A stretch of DNA of 64,000 nucleotides, from NCBI RefSeq assembly GCF_001486505.1, contig NZ_LN909066.1, positions 1,158,452-1,222,451 on the forward strand. Direction: 5' to 3'. The notes under the pieces were generated by a model. That model searched no databases and was not told where the DNA came from. It saw only the letters and a list, made by a program, of their open reading frames with translations. This DNA comes from Paenibacillus rubinfantis. GTDB lineage: Bacteria > Bacillota > Bacilli > Paenibacillales > Paenibacillaceae. A program made the position numbers and the translations under genes. Below, in pieces: positions 50,072 to 58,505 of the stretch. Every line of letters begins with the position of its first letter. Positions within the stretch are counted from its first letter, which is position 1.

Positions 50072-51043
50072 GTGGTGAGTTGTATTTTATACTTATTAAC
50101 TTTTCTGTTATCGTTTCTGATCGTGTATGTTCTGATCCCGCCGCTTGGCAAACTGGCGTTCCGTCTCGACTTCGTGGACAAACCCCGCGCAGATGTCGAG
50201 CGCAAAATCCATCGCCAACCGATCCCGTTGACGGCAAGCTATGCCATATTCGCCGGATTCTTTATCTCGTACCTGCTGTTTACGCGTAACTTCTCCTGGG
50301 AGACGGGAGCTCTGTTCGCGGGCGGTGTGCTGCTGCTAGCCATCGGTACGGTTGACGACTGGTACAAAACGAAAGGCAAGGATTTCCCGGCGCTGCCGAA
50401 GCTAATCGTACAGGTATCCGCTGCTGTCCTAGTTTATGCGGCAGGTATCACCTTTAGCGGCTTCGTCAATCCGTTTAGCGGGGATTACGTCCTGCTTCCG
50501 GGATGGCTCCAGTTTGTATTGACGATCCTGTGGATCTTTGGCGTCACCACGGTCATCAATTTTTCGGACGGTTTGGACGGCCTGGCTGGGGGATTGTCCG
50601 CCATTTCCGCGGTCACGCTGTTTGTCGTGGCTCTAACGAAAGGGCAAACCAATTCCGCGATGCTGTCGATCGCCCTCATCGGGGTAACGCTCGCCTACCT
50701 GCGGTACAACAAACCGCCGGCTAAAGTATTTATGGGCGATGCGGGAGCAACCTTCCTTGGATTTATGCTTGCGGTGATCGCATTGGATGGGGCCTTTAAG
50801 CAGGCGACAGTCTTGTCCTTGTTCATCCCGGTACTTGCCCTGGGCGTACCGATTTTTGATAATCTGTTTGTGGTCATCAAACGGATGCTGCAAGGGAAGT
50901 CGCCTTACGTAGCGGATGCCGGCCAAGTGCATTACCGGCTGCTTCGGGCAGGGTTAAATCAGAAACAGGTCGTGATGTTCCTCTACCTGATCAGCACCTG
51001 TTTGGGATTATCGTCCATCATTCTTCTGCTGCTTCAGGTATAG
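50072..51043 (+). CDS. UDP-sugar phosphotransferase (MraY/WecA/TagO family)
   Basis: It is predicted to attach a UDP-sugar phosphate to undecaprenyl phosphate, the first step of a wall or envelope polymer. The product is 323 residues from a GTG at 50072, with about ten membrane helices. Family motifs in order are KPRADVERKIHRQPIPLT, AIGTVDDWYKTKG (DDxxD), NFSDGLDGLAGG and VFMGDAGATFLG. A late cytosolic loop has DAGQVHYRLLRAGLNQKQVV. The start is uncertain because no clear ribosome site precedes the GTG. Teichoic-acid-type TagO is the closest fit. Confidence 0.9.
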   Translation: MVSCILYLLTFLLSFLIVYVLIPPLGKLAFRLDFVDKPRADVERKIHRQPIPLTASYAIFAGFFISYLLFTRNFSWETGALFAGGVLLLAIGTVDDWYKTKGKDFPALPKLIVQVSAAVLVYAAGITFSGFVNPFSGDYVLLPGWLQFVLTILWIFGVTTVINFSDGLDGLAGGLSAISAVTLFVVALTKGQTNSAMLSIALIGVTLAYLRYNKPPAKVFMGDAGATFLGFMLAVIALDGAFKQATVLSLFIPVLALGVPIFDNLFVVIKRMLQGKSPYVADAGQVHYRLLRAGLNQKQVVMFLYLISTCLGLSSIILLLLQV

Positions 51044-51069
51044 AGAATGGCCTTTCGGCCGTACAAAAC

Positions 51070-51112
51070 AAAAGCGCGTGCACGGGTTTTCCCGGATGCA
51101 CGCGCTTTTTTT
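51070..51112. terminator. Terminator between the TagO-like gene and tatA2
   Basis: AAAGCGCGTGCA pairs with TGCACGCGCTTT around a CGGG/CCCG inner stem, followed by TTTTTT on the plus strand. Confidence 0.92.
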
Positions 51113-51165
51113 CGCGTCGCAAATGTCAAAAAAAAAGACCCCCGAAGGCGTCTTATCTACTGGCG

Positions 51166-51378
51166 TTAAGAGGATTTATTCGTTTCTGCGGCAGGTTGGA
51201 TTTCCGAGGCCTGCGGCTTCTCGTCTTCGAGGATATCCCCGCGTGCCCCTCTCTTAAATTCCTTGAGCATCGTGCCAAAACTACGCCCCAGTTCTGGAAG
51301 CTTGCTAGGACCAAATAACAAAAGCGCCGCAATGACCAAAAGCAACAGATGGCTCGGACGCAACAAGTTTTCAAGCAC
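51166..51378 (-). CDS. tatA: Orphan TatA-like subunit
   Basis: This is a second TatA/TatE-type protein away from tatC. A GTG at 51376-51378 is preferred because GGGAG lies eight bases upstream; a TTG five codons earlier lacks such a site. The 70-residue product has one membrane helix (HLLLLVIAALLLFGP), the hinge FGPSKLPELGRSFG, an amphipathic helix and an acidic tail. In Bacillus extra TatA copies work with separate TatC proteins or are general-purpose. Here no second tatC is seen in the window. Confidence 0.92.
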   Translation of the reverse strand: MLENLLRPSHLLLLVIAALLLFGPSKLPELGRSFGTMLKEFKRGARGDILEDEKPQASEIQPAAETNKSS

Positions 51379-51555
51379 ATTTATCACTCCCAAACGTTAT
51401 CTTTGTGGTCATTATACTACTTTATTTGATGTAAGGGAAATCCTTTATTGGCAATCCTCCGCTTCCCTTGGAGACGGGTGACCGGTTGGCCCATAAACCA
51501 ATTCCATTCTCTGGGCATATGCTGTGTCATCATGTATTGCAAAGGAGCGAACATC

Positions 51556-52170
51556 ATGGGTTCTTACAGTCTGTTGGCTGTCATCGCCATTGGACTCGCG
51601 TCCAACCTGGATAATGCGGGAGTCGGTATTGCTTACGGAGTACGAAAAATCCGCATTCCATGGTACTCCAATCTGGCCATCGCCATCATCTCCTTTTTGG
51701 CCACTCTGGTGTCGGGTTTTTTCGGAAGCTGGTTATCCTCGTGGATCCATCCATGGATCGGTCAATTGTTGGGGACGGTTGTGATCGTTGGGGTCGGGGT
51801 ATGGGTACTGCTGCAGCCGTTTCTGGAGAAGAAGGAGGCATCCGTCCAGGAGGATGACATGAATCCGCTGACCCGCCTGCTGCGCAATCCTGAAGAAGCG
51901 GACAAGGACAGCTCTAAATCTATCAGCCTAGGCGAATCGGTCGTCCTGGGGATCGCCTTGGCCATGAATGCACTGGCCGGCGGCTTTAACGCCGGAATTA
52001 CTCAATTAAACGTCTGGTATACCTCGCTGTCCGTCGGTTTGTTCAGCTATTTACTGCTGGCTGCATGCGCCGGGTTCGGGGAGAAGGTCGCGGCGGAGAA
52101 ATTCGGTAACCGGGCTACGGTCGTCTCCGGGTTGCTGCTAATCTTGATCGGCATTCACCAACTTTTCTAA
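51556..52170 (+). CDS. ytaF: YtaF-type MntP-family membrane protein
   Basis: This is related to manganese-efflux MntP proteins and to YtaF, annotated as a sporulation membrane protein. The ATG at 51556 follows AAAGGAG; a longer frame back to 51448 is not family-like. The 204-residue product has six membrane helices in two similar halves. The repeated motifs are GLASNLDNAGVGIAYGVRKIRIP and GIALAMNALAGGFNAGITQLN, each with polar residues that could bind metal. A charged loop (residues about 100-125) separates the halves. Its true substrate is not known. Confidence 0.88.
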   Translation: MGSYSLLAVIAIGLASNLDNAGVGIAYGVRKIRIPWYSNLAIAIISFLATLVSGFFGSWLSSWIHPWIGQLLGTVVIVGVGVWVLLQPFLEKKEASVQEDDMNPLTRLLRNPEEADKDSSKSISLGESVVLGIALAMNALAGGFNAGITQLNVWYTSLSVGLFSYLLLAACAGFGEKVAAEKFGNRATVVSGLLLILIGIHQLF

Positions 52171-52185
52171 AATCCTACAGACGGT

Positions 52186-52219
52186 CATGAAGGCCCCTTT
52201 CCCCAGGAAGGGGCTTTGC
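52186..52219 (+). terminator. Terminator after ytaF
   Basis: AAGGCCCCTTT pairs imperfectly with AAGGGGCTTT around CCCCAGG. The T run is weak, but the position fits the end of ytaF. Confidence 0.6.
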
Positions 52220-52257
52220 TAGGTTCTATCAGCCTATCCTATCTACAAATTCTCCTA

Positions 52258-52263
52258 TATAAT
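52258..52263 (+). promoter_or_regulatory. -10 box of the ComQ-like operon
   Basis: TATAAT at 52258-52263 lies 38 bp before the GTG start. The -35 region (TATCCT, 17 bp upstream) is poor, so an activator may be needed. No ComA-type box (TTGCGGNNNNCCGCAA) is seen. Confidence 0.5.
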
Positions 52264-52300
52264 GAAGAGGATGGTTCCTATATGAGGGAGGTTCTGTTCG

Positions 52301-53248
52301 GTGGACTGGAAATGGTTTAATAGCTTTGAACATGATTTAGAATTCGCCTTTGATCAAGCGGAGACAATTCTTTTGGGACTGCCGGAGGAATTCCGGGAAC
52401 AAGCCGTCAACTACCTGGGTAAATTTCATGCCTTAAAGAAATCAGGCTCCCAAAACTACATATGTTATTTGCTCCCCTTCTGGCTGCAGGAGGCCGCTGG
52501 CGTTACGACAGAAGACAGCCGAGAGTTAACCGTCGCTATGATTTTAGCGATGCTGCATTACCATTTAATCGATGAAGTGATGGACGATCCAGGCTCCAAT
52601 GACAAGCGGAAGTTGCCCCTGGCAAATCTCATTCAAATCGAATTTGCCCACATCTACGCCAGATTTTACTCTACTTCCTCCCCGTTCTGGAATTACTACC
52701 GGAAATATACCGCAGAATGGGCGGAGGCAGTGTCATTAGAGAACCAACAAGACTTCTTCCAGGATAACCCTGTACAAATTGCTCACAAGGCATCCCCAGT
52801 GAAGTTATCCGTTGCCGGCATGCTGCTGCTGACCGATCGAGATGCATTAATTCCGACGTTCGAAGCTGCGGTGGATGCGGTACTGGTCACACTGCAAATG
52901 CTGGATGATTGGGAGGACTGGGAGAAGGATCTGCGGGAAGGGAGCTATAACTCGCTGATTTCGGTGGTGCAGCATGAACTGCAGATTCCGCCGGATCGAC
53001 GGCCGACGCCGGAGGAAATCAAACACGCCTTGTATGTCCGGGATATCTTGTATATCTATGCTAAGCAGACAGATCAAAATGCGGCCATCTTGGAAGTTAA
53101 TGCTCCCGATCTCATTCATCTTCGAGATTTCCATGAATATCTCAGACAAAATCTCAAGCAGGGAGCACAAAGTTTACAACAGGAACGAAATATGTTGACT
53201 CAAGGAGGGTTGGCTTATTTGCTGTCAAATCTTAAGAACCACTCCTAG
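52301..53248 (+). CDS. ComQ-like class I isoprenoid synthase-fold protein
   Basis: It is predicted to bind a polyprenyl diphosphate and, by analogy with ComQ, to prenylate a peptide tryptophan in the cytosol. It starts at GTG 52301, with GGGAGG upstream. The 315-residue, all-helical product matches ComQ size (about 300). Two Asp-rich motifs characteristic of trans-prenyl synthases are seen: DEVMDD at 91-96 (first DDxxD) and DDWEDWEKDLREG at 202-214 (second DDxxD with the following Lys and Gly). There is no signal peptide. The small precursor gene follows 68 bp later on the same strand. A plain terpene synthase role is possible, but the adjacent Trp-ended precursor favours peptide prenylation. 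Confidence 0.8.
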   Translation: MDWKWFNSFEHDLEFAFDQAETILLGLPEEFREQAVNYLGKFHALKKSGSQNYICYLLPFWLQEAAGVTTEDSRELTVAMILAMLHYHLIDEVMDDPGSNDKRKLPLANLIQIEFAHIYARFYSTSSPFWNYYRKYTAEWAEAVSLENQQDFFQDNPVQIAHKASPVKLSVAGMLLLTDRDALIPTFEAAVDAVLVTLQMLDDWEDWEKDLREGSYNSLISVVQHELQIPPDRRPTPEEIKHALYVRDILYIYAKQTDQNAAILEVNAPDLIHLRDFHEYLRQNLKQGAQSLQQERNMLTQGGLAYLLSNLKNHS

Positions 53249-53316
53249 CGTTCTGTCGAATTCCATGTTATAGTAATAAGGAAAATATAACTATTTTTAT
53301 CAGAAAGGGTGATCTT

Positions 53317-53559
53317 ATGACATCAGGAGCTCTCCTTCAAACGCAAGTTGTTGAAAAAGCATGGCAAGACCCTAGCTTTAAAGCTAAATTGCTTGCCGAC
53401 CCGAAAGCTGCGATCCAGGAGGCACTGGGTGTAATTCTCCCGGATCACATTAAAATTAAAACCGTCGAAGAAAGCTCTGACGAGTTTTACGTTGTACTAC
53501 CCCCACAACCAGAAAATGTAGTAAAAAGCAAAATAAAACCGGCTGGAATTTGGGAATAA
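53317..53559 (+). CDS. NHLP-leader precursor peptide ending in Gly-Ile-Trp-Glu (ComX-like)
   Basis: This is an 80-residue ribosomal peptide precursor. Residues about 14-62 match the nitrile-hydratase-alpha-like leader of proteusin/TOMM precursors: EKAWQDPSFKAKLLADPKAA, EALGVILPDHIKIKTVEES and FYVVLPPQPE. The remaining C-terminal part is short, NVVKSKIKPAGIWE, with Trp79 next to last. This resembles mature ComX of B. subtilis RO-E-2 (GIFWEQ), whose Trp carries a prenyl group. AAAGGGTGATC precedes the ATG, and TATAGT near 53273 may give it a separate promoter. It sits just after a ComQ-like gene and before a convergent histidine kinase. Whether the Trp is modified is inferred. Confidence 0.82.
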   Translation: MTSGALLQTQVVEKAWQDPSFKAKLLADPKAAIQEALGVILPDHIKIKTVEESSDEFYVVLPPQPENVVKSKIKPAGIWE

Positions 53560-53623
53560 CCCCCAAATCATCAGCCGCAACATTTCCCTTCGGGGAGAAC
53601 GAAAGGGTCTAGGGACCGAATGC

Positions 53624-55540
53624 TTATCCTGTAACATTCTCCTCAAGCTTCACGGAGGGAAACCGGATAATGACTTCGGTCCCTGTTCCTTTTTTACTGT
53701 TGAAATGAATTTGTCCGTTCATGACCTCAATAATTCGAAACGTCACCATCAAACCCAATCCAGTCCCCTTCGTTTTGTTGGAGAAATAGGGCTCGCCTAA
53801 ACGGGCCAGCACTTCTTCATCCATGCCCTCCCCGTTATCCTTGATATGGAGTACGACATCCGTAGTTTCTTCGTAACCCCAAATTTGAATATCCCCTTCG
53901 CCCTTAAGCGCTTCAATACTATTCTTGATAATATTAATAAAGGCTTGCTTAAATTTAGAAGAATTGCCTCGGACATAAAGATTTTTAGGAATATGAACCG
54001 TGATTTTGCCACCCTGCAAATTAGCCAGCGGGATCAAAATGCCTTCGATATGAATAAATTCATCCAACACGTTTAGCGTGGTTACTTTACCGCCTTCCGG
54101 CTTAGCAAAGGTGAGGAAGTCTGTAATGATCCCAGAAGCGCGATCAAGTTCTTCCAAAGCCATGCTTAAATATACCTTATCGGAGCTCTGTTGCTTCTCC
54201 ACAAGCAGCTGTAGAAACCCTCTGGTAACCTGCAGCGGATTACGGACCTCATGGGCCACCGATGCTGCCAACTCGCTGATGATTTCCATTTTCTCCGAAC
54301 GCTGCAGCTCGTTGTTGAACATCTCCAGTTGTTTAGAATACTCCACAACCTGCTCATGATTCTCGGCGAATCTTCGGCCTAGTATGATGATCAGTGAGGT
54401 CAAAAAGCAAATAACCCCTACCTTCCATAAAAACAACTTGTAGTAGCCGTCGTTGTAGTAATACCAAATCAATTCGCCTGCGCAAAATAATGTGAAGGAC
54501 AAAACCCCAACGAAAAAGATAACGGCTTCTTTATTCCCCTTGATCATGTATATGGACAGGAGACAGATCAAAATAAGAAATTGAAAGATGATTATATATC
54601 CTGCAAATTGAGTGGTAATTAGAGAGTAAACATTGTAGAAACGATTTGATGCGATTTCATTGGTAATAAGAACTAGGATGCAAAGTGTAGAGTAACCAAC
54701 AAGAAATTTTCGAGACCATCGAATCAAGTTAAAATAGCCCGGCCCGAAAATTTTTTCAAAGAAAAATGTAAATGAAGGGAGAAGAATAAATAGGGCCACG
54801 TCAAACAGAATCACCAATAATCTACCTGTTGATGTATAGTCGAACAGCCAAAAAACAAACGGTGAATACGTTAGCACCAGCAAACCGCTGGAAAAGATGA
54901 CCGCACAAAGAGAAAACCACATTGACATGTTTACGTATTTCAAAAAGACGGAACAGAATAGCATAATGACCGCGATAAAGATAAGCGTGCTTCCTAGAAT
55001 TAAGTCCGAAATGCTTTGCCTAATAAAGTCTTTCATTAAGCTCTGATAATCACCGATTTTAATCTCATCGAATATGCCAATTTTATTGTTTGCTGAAACC
55101 CCAATATATACCGTTTGCTTAGATTCTTCTGCGCGGATCGGCACTAGAATGCTGTTGAGATTATAGTTGAATTTCCGCTGTGTTTCGTAGATTGAAACTC
55201 CATTTATATTAACTACAATATGTTTTCCATAGATCTTTTCAATTAATAAAACCTCGGAATTGCCTTTCAGTTCAGGGAGTTGAATTTTGATCCACTGAGA
55301 CATCCCTGTGCTCGGCATAACCGGAATATCGTCACCGGCTCTTACATCGGTCCAGTTGTCCAACCCTTCAAGCCACTCGGTGTTGGGTTGTGGTTCGAGA
55401 TGATCCGTCCACGCGATCTGCCAATGATTAATATGAATGATGTCCGAATCTGCAGGACTCGAACTCTTGAATATAAAGCCAAATAAAACTACGATTACGA
55501 TTACAAAAAAAACGATAAATCCTTTAATCAAAGACTTCAT
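53624..55540 (-). CDS. Orphan 7-TM sensor histidine kinase next to the ComQX-like pair
   Basis: This is a membrane sensor kinase probably reading an external signal. The ATG at 55538-55540 follows AGAGGTG, giving 638 residues. Residues 8-25 are a first helix, 30-175 an external beta-rich domain (WIKIQLPELKG, LLIEKIYGKHIVVNINGVSIYE), and 181-388 about seven helices, like 7TMR-DISM sensors. A HisKA domain follows with His430 in AASVAHEVRNPLQVTRGFLQLL, then the N box FINIIKNSIEAL, G1 DNGEGM and GTGLGLM. The HisKA segment resembles Spo0 phosphorelay kinases rather than ComP (HisKA_3). No response regulator is adjacent. It converges with the precursor gene, 64 bp apart. Confidence 0.9.
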   Translation of the reverse strand: MKSLIKGFIVFFVIVIVVLFGFIFKSSSPADSDIIHINHWQIAWTDHLEPQPNTEWLEGLDNWTDVRAGDDIPVMPSTGMSQWIKIQLPELKGNSEVLLIEKIYGKHIVVNINGVSIYETQRKFNYNLNSILVPIRAEESKQTVYIGVSANNKIGIFDEIKIGDYQSLMKDFIRQSISDLILGSTLIFIAVIMLFCSVFLKYVNMSMWFSLCAVIFSSGLLVLTYSPFVFWLFDYTSTGRLLVILFDVALFILLPSFTFFFEKIFGPGYFNLIRWSRKFLVGYSTLCILVLITNEIASNRFYNVYSLITTQFAGYIIIFQFLILICLLSIYMIKGNKEAVIFFVGVLSFTLFCAGELIWYYYNDGYYKLFLWKVGVICFLTSLIIILGRRFAENHEQVVEYSKQLEMFNNELQRSEKMEIISELAASVAHEVRNPLQVTRGFLQLLVEKQQSSDKVYLSMALEELDRASGIITDFLTFAKPEGGKVTTLNVLDEFIHIEGILIPLANLQGGKITVHIPKNLYVRGNSSKFKQAFINIIKNSIEALKGEGDIQIWGYEETTDVVLHIKDNGEGMDEEVLARLGEPYFSNKTKGTGLGLMVTFRIIEVMNGQIHFNSKKGTGTEVIIRFPSVKLEENVTG

Positions 55541-55756
55541 TAGAGCACCTCTGGAGATATTATAAAGTGTAAACCGGTTGATGCACCTCTGTTCAAACCT
55601 CAAAACGAGAGAGCTACCTTAAACCATTCGATACTTTAACCCCAAAAACCTTCAATTATATGGAAATAGTGATAAATATTTTTAAGATAGGAGTACCACA
55701 GCTATTTTACCGTGTAAAAGTAGTTTTATCTATGAATAGTTTGCATTTTCTATCAA

Positions 55757-55787
55757 AAAAAACGCAGGAGTAATCTCCTGCGTTTCG
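55757..55787 (-). terminator. Terminator of the MFS transporter gene
   Basis: AAACGCAGGAG and CTCCTGCGTTT form an 11-bp stem with a 4-base loop. On the minus strand it is followed by eight T, ending the MFS transcript. Confidence 0.92.
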
Positions 55788-55812
55788 TTGTTCGCCCTTC
55801 AGACGGACAAAT

Positions 55813-57132
55813 CTATATTCCCTCTGTTGCTTGTTTCGCCTCGCTTCGCCCAACGGACGCTGGTTCCGAATGCCACAGCACTTTCCCCAACGCAAGCACC
55901 AACAAGCCAAGCGCTGCGATGATTCCTCCCAAGTATACGAAAGAACGGCCCGGTCCAATCCATTCGACCAGAAGCCCTCCGAGCAACGGAGCGACGAGCA
56001 TTACTACGCCCAAGAGGGAGGTTTGGATCCCAAAGACACGGCCGACCATATCCGATGGTGTTTCTTTCTGCAAGCAGTAGTTGAAAGTTACGACCACCAG
56101 CCCATTGCCGACGCCTAATCCAAATCCCAACAACAGAATGGGAACTGCTGCAATTCCCGTGGGAAGCAAACCCAGACCCCCGACGGCCATCCCAATCAGC
56201 CCGTATCCGGCGCCGAATTTCCAAGCATACCCTGCCGGTCCCCGATTCCAACGGTTAAGCACCGCAATAATCAACACGGCACCCATCCCCGCCGCAGCAA
56301 CCATCCAACTGAGATAAGCCTCCTTCAGAGGGGCAATTTCCCGAAATAGGCTGGTGAATTGAAAATCGATCATTTGGATCGCTGCCGTCGCGACAAAACC
56401 AAACAGCAGAGTTACTAGTAAAAGCCGGGTTTTCAGGATAAAACGTAAGCCTTCGATCCACATGGTGCGGAGGGACGAAGCCTCAGCCGGTTCCGGAGAG
56501 GAGGAGGAAGAACGAACTGGATTTCGTCCGGCCTTCTGGAATTCAACTTCCGCCTTCTTGATCGTGAGCAGAATCAGCAATGAAAACATCCGAAAGCAGG
56601 CATTCAGCAGGATGCACCACTCGGGGGTTAACAGGGCCAGTGCGAAGCCGCCAAGCAGCGGACCGGCGATTTTAGAGCCCTGGTTGACGAAGCCATTCAG
56701 CGAGGTCGCTTGAAATAGCTGATCTTCCCGAACGATGCTGCGCGTCAACGATTGCTGAGCGGGAATCAGAAAGGTAGAGAGGGTTGCACGCAACGTTAAC
56801 ACTGGAAGCAACCACAGCATGTTTGGAGCCAGCAGAACCAGCAAGGTGAGTGCCGCTGTCAGCAGATCGCAGAGGCGCATCAGCTTCAACTGATGGATGC
56901 GGTCAGCGACCACGCCGGCAAGGGAACCGAGCATGACACTGGGTAGAGCATTGGTTACGGGAATCAGCGCCAGCATAAGCGGTCCGGCCTCCCAGCGGTA
57001 TCCCACCAGCACCTGAATCGCCAGCATATCAAACCAATCGCCAAAGGTCGCCGCCGTATATGCCGCATACACGCGCGTGAAAATTTTGTTGCGAAGCAGT
57101 CCGGCAGGTCCGGCCTGTACATTACCTGTCAT
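55813..57132 (-). CDS. Major facilitator superfamily exporter
   Basis: This is a secondary transporter with about twelve helices. The ATG at 57130-57132 has TGGAGGAATAATC before it, giving 439 residues. The first half has VLVGYRWEAGPLMLALIPVTNALPSVMLGSLAGVVADRI, a version of the MFS loop 2-3 motif. The N-terminus and LIPAQQSLTRSIV resemble the MFS_3/enterobactin-exporter-like subgroup of Gram-positive drug exporters. It follows the winged-helix regulator by 88 bp on the same strand and may be its target. The substrate is unknown. Confidence 0.9.
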   Translation of the reverse strand: MTGNVQAGPAGLLRNKIFTRVYAAYTAATFGDWFDMLAIQVLVGYRWEAGPLMLALIPVTNALPSVMLGSLAGVVADRIHQLKLMRLCDLLTAALTLLVLLAPNMLWLLPVLTLRATLSTFLIPAQQSLTRSIVREDQLFQATSLNGFVNQGSKIAGPLLGGFALALLTPEWCILLNACFRMFSLLILLTIKKAEVEFQKAGRNPVRSSSSSPEPAEASSLRTMWIEGLRFILKTRLLLVTLLFGFVATAAIQMIDFQFTSLFREIAPLKEAYLSWMVAAAGMGAVLIIAVLNRWNRGPAGYAWKFGAGYGLIGMAVGGLGLLPTGIAAVPILLLGFGLGVGNGLVVVTFNYCLQKETPSDMVGRVFGIQTSLLGVVMLVAPLLGGLLVEWIGPGRSFVYLGGIIAALGLLVLALGKVLWHSEPASVGRSEAKQATEGI

Positions 57133-57220
57133 GATTATTCCTCCAACCAACCTAGTTTCGTATCAACTAAGATCAATGTATCGGAGGAATGTCAGAAGAA
57201 TATCAGAGCGACTTCCTGGA

Positions 57221-58372
57221 TCAACCTAACTCATCACGGATGACCGCATCAAGCGCGTCCGACAAGCGGGTTACCCCTATCCGATCCAGTTCCAGGTTGT
57301 ATAATTCCAGGTATTTTTGCTGCAGCGCGAACGGAGGCGGGAACATGGCGAAAACATTCGCAATTCGGTATAGGGAGAGCAATCGAAGCGGCACGAAGCC
57401 GGACCGTTCCAGCACCGTCAGCCCTTCGTCCAACTGCTTTTCCGCCTCCATCGACTCCCCTTTCCGCTGTAGCCATAATCCTTTTACCACCTTATAACTG
57501 CCGATCTCTCTTAAGAAGGGTTTCTCGGTTAACATCCCGTTTTCAATGGCATCCGCCAGCTTCGCGATTTGACTCTCCGGTGATCCTGCCACCACATGAG
57601 CCAGCATCTCAGCGATCGTGGTTTGCGGGATGAAGCTGTCGTATTTCAACTCCGCGATGACGCGGTAGCTGAAGTTCACGCGTTCCAGCGCTTTGTTCGG
57701 CTCGCCGGCCAGCGTATAGACATCCAAGATCGTCAGAATCTCTATCTCTCTGTGATAAGGGGGCGGCAGCAACTCCAGGGCAAGCACGCGCTCGCATACC
57801 GGCAAGGTCTGCTCCGGACTCTTTGTCAGGCAGAAGAACAACAGCAAGTAGAACAAGCGGTCCCGCAAAGGAGCTTCGGTCTTATTTAAGAGCCAGTCCA
57901 AATCCCCTTGCACGAAATGAATGTACACCGAGTAGAACGGGTCGAGTTTATAACCCAGCACATCCTGTTGGCGCGCCAGCGTCAGCATCGAACGCCCCTG
58001 GCCATAGAGCTGGTATTTACTGAAAAGGGCTCGCATCGTCTCATGAAGCTCCGGATCCGCTAAGGTTGGAATGGCTCCCTCCGCAGGATGGGGAATCGGC
58101 AGCACCAGGCTGTAGCCTAAGCCCCGAACGGTCTTAATCTCTAACCCGAGGATAGGCTTTAGCTTTTTGCGAAGCCGATAGATGTGGTCGTCCACCGTAC
58201 GTTCGACCGGGTATTCCAGGGGCCACACCTTGTCCAGCAGTTGTTCTCGGGTGAATGTCCGGCCAACGTTACGGTACAAGAACTGAAACAGCGCGAACTC
58301 CTTCGGTAACAGCTCCACCGTAAAATCCTCCGCGGTAATCTCGAATCGTTCGCTGTTGATGTCTAGCTGCAT
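57221..58372 (-). CDS. OmpR-type winged-helix regulator with a helical C-terminal domain
   Basis: This is a probable DNA-binding regulator without a receiver domain. The ATG at 58370-58372 follows GGAAGGAA, giving 383 residues. The N-terminal winged helix covers about residues 20-95 (LLPKEFALFQFLYRNVGRTFTREQLLDKVWP, then RTVDDHIYRLRKKLKP and KTVRGLGYSLVLP). The remaining 280 residues are helical, probably TPR-like repeats as in BTAD/SARP-like regulators, and could sense a ligand or partner protein. It is upstream of the MFS exporter on the same strand. Its signal is unknown. Confidence 0.85.
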   Translation of the reverse strand: MQLDINSERFEITAEDFTVELLPKEFALFQFLYRNVGRTFTREQLLDKVWPLEYPVERTVDDHIYRLRKKLKPILGLEIKTVRGLGYSLVLPIPHPAEGAIPTLADPELHETMRALFSKYQLYGQGRSMLTLARQQDVLGYKLDPFYSVYIHFVQGDLDWLLNKTEAPLRDRLFYLLLFFCLTKSPEQTLPVCERVLALELLPPPYHREIEILTILDVYTLAGEPNKALERVNFSYRVIAELKYDSFIPQTTIAEMLAHVVAGSPESQIAKLADAIENGMLTEKPFLREIGSYKVVKGLWLQRKGESMEAEKQLDEGLTVLERSGFVPLRLLSLYRIANVFAMFPPPFALQQKYLELYNLELDRIGVTRLSDALDAVIRDELG

Positions 58373-58429
58373 CGGTGGTTCCTTCCTTCCCCGCAAATGA
58401 TGACCTAATTATATCATCTACACGCATAA

Positions 58430-58474
58430 AAAAGACGCCGGACAAACGCAAGGCATCGCTGCCCGGCGCTCATC
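58430..58474 (-). terminator. Terminator after the glycan phosphorylase gene
   Basis: On the minus strand a GCGCCGG/CCGGCGTC stem with a long loop is followed by TTTTTT. It lies between the phosphorylase gene and the downstream regulator gene. Confidence 0.75.
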
Positions 58475-58505
58475 CGGAGTCTCCTTGAACCTAAATGATC
58501 TTCCG

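Noticed and set aside
52235..52316. ComA box or other ComA-type control of the ComQ-like operon
   Set aside because: No TTGCGGNNNNCCGCAA-like dyad is visible near the -10 box, so regulation like comQXPA's target srfA is not supported.
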